DNA of 64,000 nt from Pseudomonas sp. B33.4 (lineage in GTDB: Bacteria; Pseudomonadota; Gammaproteobacteria; Pseudomonadales; Pseudomonadaceae), in NCBI RefSeq assembly GCF_034555375.1, contig NZ_CP140706.1, positions 6,396,001 through 6,460,000 on the forward strand, given 5' to 3'. Under the pieces are notes generated by a model that was not told the DNA's origin, made no database searches, and saw only the letters and a list, made by a program, of their open reading frames with translations. Made by a program: the position numbers and the translations under genes. The number at the start of each line of letters is the position of its first letter. Position 1 is the first letter of the stretch. Below, in pieces: positions 9,586-16,099 of the stretch.

Positions 9586-9969
9586 TCACGCCTTAGGCTT
9601 AGCCTTCCTCGGCACCAAATACTTCATCAACCCTTGAAACCACATCACCAGCGCCGGATTACCCTTCAGCTGGATCGACTTGTCCTGAATCCCCTGCATA
9701 AACGCCAACTGCTTGTTCTTCGCCTGCATCGTGGCAAAGCCATAACCGGCATCTTTAAACGCAATCGCAAACGCCGGCTCCGCCACCACGCCAGACTTGC
9801 TGGTGATGCGCTGATCCTTGACCACGAAATGCCGCGCCACTTTCCCATCCAGCGTCTGCAGCTGAAACACCAGATCCTTGTCACCCAACTGCTGCTGGAA
9901 CGCAGGATTTGTCCGGCTGGCCTTACCCATCAACAAACCCATCATCCACAGAAGAAAACGAAATTTCAT
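9586..9969 (-). CDS. Small SCP2-like protein
   Basis: A 127-aa protein with a hydrophobic N-terminus (MKFRFLLWMMGLLMG) followed by a soluble domain. Features such as DLVFQLQTLDGKVARHF, AFAIAFKDAGYGF and a C-terminal MQGIQDKSIQLKGNPALVMWF resemble the SCP2 sterol-carrier fold, which binds hydrophobic ligands. The ATG at 9969 is chosen over a GTG two codons earlier. A terminator lies downstream. Family resemblance is from memory; the ligand is unknown. Confidence 0.7.
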   Translation of the reverse strand: MKFRFLLWMMGLLMGKASRTNPAFQQQLGDKDLVFQLQTLDGKVARHFVVKDQRITSKSGVVAEPAFAIAFKDAGYGFATMQAKNKQLAFMQGIQDKSIQLKGNPALVMWFQGLMKYLVPRKAKPKA

Positions 9970-10115
9970 GCGCACAGCCTCAAAAGGAAAATGAACGGCC
10001 GGGGCAGTGTAAGGGATTCGAACGATAACGCCAGTATCTGACGCTGTTGGAAGAGGATGCAGACCAATTCGCGCACGATGACTGCCAAGTCACGATTCAG
10101 CGCTCGCCCCTGATC

Positions 10116-10160
10116 GTTCCCCCGCTCCGCGCGGGAATGCATCCCGAGACGCTCGGCGTC
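10116..10160. repeat. Dispersed repeat of the GTTCCC...GGGAA type
   Basis: It contains TTCCCCCGC-TCC-GCGCGGGAA followed by the ACGCTCGGCGTC tail. This resembles a short repeat widely scattered in fluorescent and plant-pathogenic pseudomonads. No coding potential is apparent. Confidence 0.55.
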
Positions 10161-10198
10161 TTACCACTCACCTTTCCTACACCTGTTGAAACACATCC

Positions 10199-10235
10199 CT
10201 GTAGGAGTTGGCGAAGCCTGCGATCTTTTGATCTT
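10199..10235. repeat. REP-like dispersed repeat fragment
   Basis: The sequence CTGTAGGAGTTGGCGAAGCC followed by TGCGATCTTTTGATCTT matches, from memory, a very common intergenic repeat of P. fluorescens-group genomes. Only a single arm is present here. Together with the repeat at 10116 it fills the otherwise empty stretch 9970-10320. Confidence 0.6.
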
Positions 10236-10322
10236 CCGGCCCGCGAATCTATGGGAAATTTCCTGCAAAGTGCGGTGCTGTCCATGAACTAGGCGAGTTG
10301 GTGCGGTGGGGATAGGCTCTGT

Positions 10323-10549
10323 GGGTCGCCGCAAAATCGGTGGCCCGGACGTGCAAGTCCAGACTCGTCATGCATTCAGTTATGGCTATTCGCCGAGTGT
10401 TTTCCTATGCTCGCGAACTGTTATGGCGACTGTGTATGGGAGACCTTCGGGTCTGCCGGTTTCCGAGTCCGGTCTTGCACACCTATACACAGCTGCCACC
10501 CTTTCGAAGCAAGCGAAACGGTGTTGGCTCCATAACTCGGAAAGTACCT
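10323..10549 (+). ncRNA. Structured 5' leader upstream of the DUF3077/DUF6124 gene
   Basis: A run of predicted hairpins precedes the ATG at 10550. Stem 1 pairs 10323-10331 with 10338-10346 (9 bp, two G-U, loop CAAAAT). Stem 2 pairs GGAC 10347-10350 with GTCC 10357-10360. Stem 3 is a UUCG-tetraloop hairpin, AGACC-TTCG-GGTCT, at 10441-10454. Stem 4 pairs 10492-10506 with 10514-10528 over about 13 of 15 positions and ends 21 nt before the start codon. The translated leader gives no convincing protein. It could be a cis-acting regulatory RNA or the precursor of a small RNA. Confidence 0.5.
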
Positions 10550-10921
10550 ATGATCAAACCAACACCCAATCCCCCCGAAAACCCAGACGTTTCGCCCTAC
10601 GAAACCCTGGAATCAAAGAAATTCCACGAAGCCGCCGAGCGCGCCCTTGACCACCATTTCAAACCAGCCGTCGATCCACACCCCAAACGCGAGAACGGCC
10701 TCTTCAAACTCTCCCCTGGCACCGACGCCGAAGCCCTCATGGCCAACGCCTCCGAAGACCTCCTGTCCATCAGCGTCATCGCCTGCGACCTCGCCGACGA
10801 CCTCCACGGCTCCCGCCGTTCGGTTGCACTCGCCCTGAGCAGAATGGCGGACGGCGTGAGATTGATGGTGGAAGGGACACTCGACCAGATTGAAGTGCGA
10901 AGCGTGGCGGCCAAGCCGTAG
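10550..10921 (+). CDS. DUF3077/DUF6124-like small protein
   Basis: A 123-aa acidic, helical protein. The conserved core is ESKKFHEAAERALDHH, then LFKLSPGTDAEALMANASE and DLADDLHGSRRSVALAL, as in the DUF3077/DUF6124 family that occurs in many copies in Pseudomonas genomes. The function is unknown. The ATG at 10550 with upstream GGAAAG is preferred; the reading frame stays open to 10340, but that part overlaps the structured leader and looks non-coding. An excellent terminator follows. Confidence 0.8.
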   Translation: MIKPTPNPPENPDVSPYETLESKKFHEAAERALDHHFKPAVDPHPKRENGLFKLSPGTDAEALMANASEDLLSISVIACDLADDLHGSRRSVALALSRMADGVRLMVEGTLDQIEVRSVAAKP

Positions 10922-10938
10922 CGAAGTTTGTGGATGAA

Positions 10939-10966
10939 AAAAGGGGACGTTAAGTCCCCTTTTCTA
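10939..10966. terminator. Perfect bidirectional terminator
   Basis: A 10-bp perfect stem, AAAAGGGGAC / GTCCCCTTTT, with a GTTAA loop. A and T runs on both sides suit termination of both the plus-strand DUF gene and the minus-strand operon ending at 10984. Confidence 0.85.
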
Positions 10967-10983
10967 AATCTCGATAACAAAAA

Positions 10984-12087
10984 CTAGCGAAAGTCCTCTG
11001 CGCTTTTTGGGCGCGTTTCCAACCCCTGGAGCGCCGCCCGGTTTATGTAGGCATTCCCTCCCTCACCGCAATACTGCCGGAACAGCGCCTTGTCGTCCTT
11101 GAGCACCGTCAGATAACTCAGAAAGGCTTGATTAACGAGGTAGGTATAAGCACCGTTTTTGAACTTGATGATGTTCAAGTTCACGCTGCCTTCCGAAGCG
11201 TTCACGACAAAGAATTTGCCCTTGGGCGGCAAAGCCGTCTTCGGATAGACCATCTCTATTTTGCTCGGCACGCCGTAACGGTACTGAACAAAACCGGCCG
11301 TGGGCTTGTTGTTTCCCCGTGCACAAACGGAAACCGTCTTACCACCCTCCAACGGGCAACTGAAGTAAATGTCTTCGTCATCTGAACACAACGTTCCATC
11401 CTGCCCGCCCTTCAAAGGCGCTGTTTCTTGCGAGACGCGTTCTGGTATTTGAGTGACATCGGCGCAATTGGACAAACACACCAGCTTCGAAAGCTCCGGA
11501 ACATCACTTTCAGTAAACAGGTAGGTGGCTGAACCATCAAGGTTGCGGGCGTGATAAACGGGAACACTGACGGCCAGCCCCTTGGCTGATACGGGCACTG
11601 CCTTGTCTTTTCCTGAGACCACCCAGCCCTCAGCACCACCGCACAACGCCTCCAAGGCAACGTCGCTGAAGGGTTCTTTCGTAGGCACTGCGAACGGCTT
11701 GGCATCACCTCGGCAGTCGTAGCCGTGCCAATAGGGCCCGGTGTTCGAATTAATGTCTATCGAGAAAATATAGGCGCCGTCGAGTACTACTTTTCCACTG
11801 TCATAGGTAAAAACCAGCCAACGTCGGGACTTTGCCTGGGAGTAGTTTTCATTCTCCAGGATGTAACGCTTGCCATCTCGATACAGCCAGAAACCACTCA
11901 TTGCCCCGGCCGACTCTGCTTCCTCGGAGAAACGTTGTCCGGAGATTGCGTCCACAAGAACGTTATCTTTCAGCGCCAACGCGCAGCCGCTGTCGGCCTC
12001 CATGCATGACTTGAGGGACGGGAACATCGGCCCCGCAGCCACAGAGAAAGAACACAGCAATAACGCGATCAAGCCTAATCTTTTCAA
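10984..12087 (-). CDS. Sec-exported protein of unknown function (array gene 1)
   Basis: A 367-aa protein with a clear signal peptide (MKRLGLIALLLCSFSVAAGP) and many Cys residues, suggesting a disulfide-bonded periplasmic protein. The start is a TTG at 12087 with a well-placed AGGGAAG site. I recognise no family. It is the last gene of a seven-gene minus-strand run that begins near 18.5 kb, 70 nt behind its neighbour. Context suggests an immunity or envelope-stress role, but nothing in the sequence proves it. Confidence 0.75.
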   Translation of the reverse strand: MKRLGLIALLLCSFSVAAGPMFPSLKSCMEADSGCALALKDNVLVDAISGQRFSEEAESAGAMSGFWLYRDGKRYILENENYSQAKSRRWLVFTYDSGKVVLDGAYIFSIDINSNTGPYWHGYDCRGDAKPFAVPTKEPFSDVALEALCGGAEGWVVSGKDKAVPVSAKGLAVSVPVYHARNLDGSATYLFTESDVPELSKLVCLSNCADVTQIPERVSQETAPLKGGQDGTLCSDDEDIYFSCPLEGGKTVSVCARGNNKPTAGFVQYRYGVPSKIEMVYPKTALPPKGKFFVVNASEGSVNLNIIKFKNGAYTYLVNQAFLSYLTVLKDDKALFRQYCGEGGNAYINRAALQGLETRPKSAEDFR

Positions 12088-12157
12088 CTTGCTTCCCTGC
12101 TCATGATTTACGGTTCTGATTGAACAGACTTCTTTCTTCAGCCCAGTTCTCTGCGTT

Positions 12158-13156
12158 TTAAAGCGAGTAATCCATCACTTCTTCCAACTGCCAGCATTGC
12201 CCACGGACAAACCGATACTTGAAGACGTAGTCGGTATCTGGCTTCTGCAGGATCGCAATTGCCTTGTCGCCCCGCTCTTCCTTGACGGTCAACGTCAGGC
12301 CCTCGGCCTCTCGCTTTGCTTGATTCGGAATGATTGGAAACTTGAGCTGATCGCCACTGAGGCTGCGCTTTTCCATTTCGGGTTCGGGATCGCCGGCCAC
12401 AGTTGTAACCATTTTCAGTGGCTGCTGGACGAAGGATTTCTGTACATCGGCGCGCTCGGAGAAGGCTGTGAGAAATGCTGCAAAGTTGGTCGAAGGGCAA
12501 GCCGTGTCGGCCGAGTCGTCATTGGTTTTGATTGGTTTCTGACGGTTGTCCTGATCCAGTTTTGAATCAGCAATCATCTTCGCATCCTGAATGGCCAAAA
12601 ACTTCTTAATACTTGCCGCGTCTTTGTATGCGCACTCCACGTCTACCCCTTTATCCAAGTCACGACCTTCATAACAGTTCTGCAATTCAGGGGGATAGGC
12701 ATTGCCGCGAAAAAATTCCAAAGACAGCCGACCTCCACTCTCGACGAGGTGCAACTCCTGGGTTGAATAGGAAACGCCCCGAAATCCGCTGTTCGACTCA
12801 CGTGACTCCGTCAGAACAAACATGGACTTCCCCGCCCGCTCAGGGAATTTGCGCTCAAAAAAGAACACCGAGGCGATCTGCTCGCCTTCGACCTTCCACA
12901 CATAATTCAACGAAGGCGTCACCGCATTTATGGGTGCATAGAAAATTTCGGCATCAGGCACGTGAATCACCCTCTCCAGATCTTTAAGGTTGTTCTTCAA
13001 AAAGAACACCGTGATCTTTTGATCGCCTACGGAAGCAACTACTGGTGGATGCAACTCACCAATGGTTTGTGGATCCTCCGCCAATGACGGCTGAGCCGAC
13101 AGGCCAACCATGAGCCCGAACGCACCCATACAATTTAAGAGCTTGGCCAATTCCAC
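12158..13156 (-). CDS. Sec-exported protein with C-terminal CPS/CW domain (array gene 2)
   Basis: A 332-aa protein with a signal peptide ending near LSAQPSLA. The N-terminal half is of unknown type. The last ~115 residues form a domain beginning CPSTNFAAFLTAFSER and ending CWQLEEVMDYSL. The same begin-and-end signature occurs in the proteins at 20089-21453 (CPSEEFAPFLTAFS / CWVLEGIEDWS) and 26823-27863 (CPSGNFGDF / CWALNRVENW). The start is a GTG with AGGGAAG upstream. The function is unknown; the homology to a protein encoded beside a T6SS effector suggests an immunity-type role. Confidence 0.75.
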   Translation of the reverse strand: MELAKLLNCMGAFGLMVGLSAQPSLAEDPQTIGELHPPVVASVGDQKITVFFLKNNLKDLERVIHVPDAEIFYAPINAVTPSLNYVWKVEGEQIASVFFFERKFPERAGKSMFVLTESRESNSGFRGVSYSTQELHLVESGGRLSLEFFRGNAYPPELQNCYEGRDLDKGVDVECAYKDAASIKKFLAIQDAKMIADSKLDQDNRQKPIKTNDDSADTACPSTNFAAFLTAFSERADVQKSFVQQPLKMVTTVAGDPEPEMEKRSLSGDQLKFPIIPNQAKREAEGLTLTVKEERGDKAIAILQKPDTDYVFKYRFVRGQCWQLEEVMDYSL

Positions 13157-13200
13157 TCACTTCCCTGTTGATCAATCTTCAAATGATTACGCTGATGGTT

Positions 13201-13956
13201 TTACGATGATTCAGGCGCGCCGCATTTCAGCTCTTTGATTTGCTCATTCTGAATCGGTATCACACACGCGAGGCGCTTCTCTCCGAGCCCGCGAAGCTCA
13301 GTCAAACTCAGCGTCACGTGCAACCCATCCTCGGCAAACACATGATCCTCAAACCCGGCATCGGCATAGTCCGTCCAAAATGCCTTGCCCTCGAAACTGC
13401 AAAACCGCTTGAAGAACAGCACTCTCCAACCGCCGTTGGGCGCCAGAATCTGCACCGTCAGACATGGGCTGCCAAAGGTGCTGACATAACGTGCGACGAC
13501 ATCGCCAAAGCGCTGGGAGCCAGACAGGTACACCTTGTTCAGATCGACCACATTACCCGGCTCATCAGTGACGATTGTGTCCAGGTAAGCCGCACGCTCC
13601 AGACTCAGTCTTGCCATGCAGTTGTTGATCGTCGTGACATGCGCTGCCACCCCAGGCTCGATTTCCGTGGCTTCAAGCGGGCATGTGGTGTCGCGTAGCT
13701 TGATCCAGGCGCGCTGAGACTCTCTGGCCATGGCGACCAGTGCCTTGCCCTGCTCAGGGTCGCGCCGTTGTTGAGCCTCAAACCGTCCCAGCAGCTTCTT
13801 GTAGCTAGCATTGAGTTGTTTGTCGGCTTCCTTGCGGGCTGCCTCGACACACCGATCGACCTGGGCGCTAACGGTGATTTCTTTGCAGTCGTCCTCGGCC
13901 ATCGCGCAGGAGGCAAACAGGCATCCAAAGGACAACGCGATAAAACGCGCAAACAT
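13201..13956 (-). CDS. LprI-family periplasmic protein with SPC/VQIL domain (array gene 3)
   Basis: A 251-aa exported protein (signal peptide ending FASCAMA). Residues about 22-130 are an LprI/DUF1311 domain: DDCKEIT, ADKQLNASYKKLL, ESQRAWIKLRDTTCPLEA and CMARLSLERAAYLD, with conserved Cys. LprI is named for a mycobacterial lysozyme inhibitor. The remaining ~110 residues (YVSTFGSPCLTVQILAPNGG ... CSFEGKAF ... CVIPI) are homologous to the whole mature protein at 23393-23809 next to the T6SS effector. The ATG at 13956 is used; a TTG at 13962 is possible. It overlaps or abuts the preceding gene. Confidence 0.82.
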   Translation of the reverse strand: MFARFIALSFGCLFASCAMAEDDCKEITVSAQVDRCVEAARKEADKQLNASYKKLLGRFEAQQRRDPEQGKALVAMARESQRAWIKLRDTTCPLEATEIEPGVAAHVTTINNCMARLSLERAAYLDTIVTDEPGNVVDLNKVYLSGSQRFGDVVARYVSTFGSPCLTVQILAPNGGWRVLFFKRFCSFEGKAFWTDYADAGFEDHVFAEDGLHVTLSLTELRGLGEKRLACVIPIQNEQIKELKCGAPESS

Positions 13957-13958
13957 GT

Positions 13959-14822
13959 TCAATTTTTCATTCCCTGAATGACGGATCGCTCAACTACGCG
14001 TTGAGGTATTTTCTGCGCCTTGCCATCGGCGCTCATCGCGTCGCGGTACTGGCTGTAATAGCGCTGCGCTTCATCTTTGCGATCAAGGCGCCAGAGCGAG
14101 TCGGCAATGTTCAACATCAGTACCGTGCGTTTACCAACGGCCTCAACGCCGCGATAAAACTTCAGCGCCAGCTCATCGTTACCGCCCTCGGCCAAGTAGA
14201 AAGCCAAGTCGTTAAAAGCTTGAACATTGCGCGCTGGTGGGTGACAAGCCATATAGGACTCTGGACTTATAGTGCGAAGATTGAATGCGAGTTCTTCCAC
14301 GCGAGATTGCGGCATCTCAATATTTGAGACCTGCTTCAATAAGTCCTTTGGAGACGGCGTCTGCAGGACGAGGTCAGGCGCATCCTCTTCCCCGGAAGTC
14401 CACCGATTGCCCTCCCACTTGCCGTAGCAAAACCTGGCTGCAGGCTGACTGAGCACGCAACCGGTCTCCATCGAAATGACCCCGCAACCAGTTTCCTCTG
14501 TCGGGATTTCTTCACCCTCCTGGCCAATGACAACGCCATACAGAGTCTGAAGGAGGAGCAATGTTTTCTTGTCGGGACTTAACCAAGCCTCATGCGTTTC
14601 AGTACCCACCGCGGGTACATAGAGGGGAAACGTTTTTCCATTGGCGGTAAACGAGGCAACCGCCGACTCCGCAGCAGGCCTGCCCCATGTCTTGTCCTTC
14701 AGCGTCACTAAGTGCCCGCCAACCCCCACGATCTGAATATTTTCAGACAAGGCATTGGCTGAAGCTAACAGGCCCATGACAAACATCAACCGCTTAAGAC
14801 TGCCCGCGAGAAGACGGTTCAT
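13959..14822 (-). CDS. Sec-exported protein with C-terminal TPR-like repeats (array gene 4)
   Basis: A 287-aa protein with an N-terminal signal segment (LMFVMGLLASANALS). The mature N-terminal ~170 residues are of unknown type, with several Cys (TGCGVISMETGCVLS). Two or so tetratricopeptide-like helical pairs lie near the C-terminus (NDLAFYLAEGGNDELALKFYRG and IADSLWRLDRKDEAQRYYSQY). The start is 4 nt after the upstream gene, with GGAG in the overlap region, so they are translated together. The role is unknown. Confidence 0.72.
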   Translation of the reverse strand: MNRLLAGSLKRLMFVMGLLASANALSENIQIVGVGGHLVTLKDKTWGRPAAESAVASFTANGKTFPLYVPAVGTETHEAWLSPDKKTLLLLQTLYGVVIGQEGEEIPTEETGCGVISMETGCVLSQPAARFCYGKWEGNRWTSGEEDAPDLVLQTPSPKDLLKQVSNIEMPQSRVEELAFNLRTISPESYMACHPPARNVQAFNDLAFYLAEGGNDELALKFYRGVEAVGKRTVLMLNIADSLWRLDRKDEAQRYYSQYRDAMSADGKAQKIPQRVVERSVIQGMKN

Positions 14823-14826
14823 CTAC

Positions 14827-15333
14827 TCACTCCTCATCCATCGGCGACGATTCCACGTCGGTCATGCTCAGCAGCCGAAACTCATTGTTCACAAACTCGT
14901 AGTAACGATCCCGATTACCGCTTTCCAACGCATTCCCCTGCGCATCTTCTTCGCCGTCGAGCGTGATACCGGACACGATGATCATGCGGCTCTCGGGCTG
15001 GTAAACCATGCCGAACGTGCTGCCGTAGTAAGCATTCGGCAGACCGCCAACAACCTCACCGGTCTGGGCGTCTAGCACTTCGCCGCAAATGGCGCTGCCG
15101 CCACAACCGAGCCTGTGAAGGATGTAATGGCCGGCGAAGTTGACCTTGCCTTTCAGGGCTTGTGCCCGCGCTTGATCCATCATTGGACTGCTGTTTTCTT
15201 GCGGCACCAGCTTATGGTTAGAGCCGGTGAAAACTGGCGTGATGGTGTAATCCTTGAAGGTTGGATCGGCAGCGAATGCCATGGATGCGGCAGCCAATAT
15301 CAAGCTGCCGAGAAGAACCGAAAATCCTTTCAC
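14827..15333 (-). CDS. Sec-exported protein of unknown function (array gene 5)
   Basis: A 168-aa protein beginning at a GTG (15333) with GGAGT placed 7 nt upstream. That start gives a clean signal peptide (VKGFSVLLGSLILAAASMAFA). An upstream in-frame start at 15384 would overlap the preceding gene. The mature region has a compact pattern: VNFAGHYILHRLGCGGSAICG, then GEVVGGLPNAYYGS and SRMIIVSGITLDGEED. The Cys pair suggests a disulfide. I have no functional assignment. Confidence 0.75.
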   Translation of the reverse strand: MKGFSVLLGSLILAAASMAFAADPTFKDYTITPVFTGSNHKLVPQENSSPMMDQARAQALKGKVNFAGHYILHRLGCGGSAICGEVLDAQTGEVVGGLPNAYYGSTFGMVYQPESRMIIVSGITLDGEEDAQGNALESGNRDRYYEFVNNEFRLLSMTDVESSPMDEE

Positions 15334-15370
15334 GCTGTAACTCCATCGACGCAATTCATTTTGGGTGTGT

Positions 15371-16099
15371 TCATTCGAAGGCAATGCCGCGCACCGCTTT
15401 CCTGATTTGCTCGAACCCTTCGTTGCTGATCGCCAGCGGGGCGGATGAACCTGATTCCGCCGAGCCGATCAGCACGTCTTTGCCCCTCAGCAGGCAAAAA
15501 GCGATGCGGGTAATGTGCCGTCGTGACTTGTCGTGGAAACCGAAGATGAAACCCGAAGAACTCTCCCCGCCCCATTGCTCGAAGGTGTAGGTGTTCGCAC
15601 GACCCGCGAGCGAATTGGGCACCCAGCCCTGATAGGTAAGCGTCGCCGGGCACCTGCGGTCGTTGTCGTCACGCAGGATTTGCACCGCAAACGCATCGTC
15701 TGCTGGGGGTTTCCAGTCGGTGAGAAGCGAAAAGTACTCCGAGTTCTCACACATCAAACCAAACCACGGCTGGCTCAGGTCGCCATGTTTCTCGAAGTGC
15801 CAGTCGGCACCACTCGACGTCTGCGCTTGCCACAAGCTGGGGGCGCTGGACGGTTTGGGCAGTTGTTTGGCTGCGATAAATACCGAATAGAAATCGTCGA
15901 ACTTCAGCCATTGGTTCTGCAGCAGCGGCATGGAGAACCGACACGACCCCATGTCTACAACTGTCTCGGTCGGGCCTTGCGCAACCGGCGACTGGCCGGG
16001 CTCGTTACCGACCAATACAGGACCTGCGGCAGTCACATAATCCACCTGTAAAAAGGCGAACAGACCAAAGATCAATTCGCGGAGGCATCGTAGTTTCAC
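15371..16099 (-). CDS. Sec-exported protein of unknown function (array gene 6)
   Basis: A 242-aa protein with a hydrophobic signal (LIFGLFAFLQVDYVTAA) and five mature Cys. The GTG start overlaps the stop of the PEP-utilising gene by GTGA, with AAGGA in front, so it is translationally coupled to that gene. No family is recognised. It contains SRRHITRIAFCLLRGKDV and a C-terminal helix. It is the first small exported protein of the 10.9-16.1 kb run. Confidence 0.72.
   Translation of the reverse strand: MKLRCLRELIFGLFAFLQVDYVTAAGPVLVGNEPGQSPVAQGPTETVVDMGSCRFSMPLLQNQWLKFDDFYSVFIAAKQLPKPSSAPSLWQAQTSSGADWHFEKHGDLSQPWFGLMCENSEYFSLLTDWKPPADDAFAVQILRDDNDRRCPATLTYQGWVPNSLAGRANTYTFEQWGGESSSGFIFGFHDKSRRHITRIAFCLLRGKDVLIGSAESGSSAPLAISNEGFEQIRKAVRGIAFE

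Noticed and set aside
10340..10549. N-terminal extension of the DUF3077/DUF6124 protein
   Set aside because: The extra 70 residues are unlike the family and coincide with the hairpin-rich leader; ATG 10550 begins at the conserved protein.
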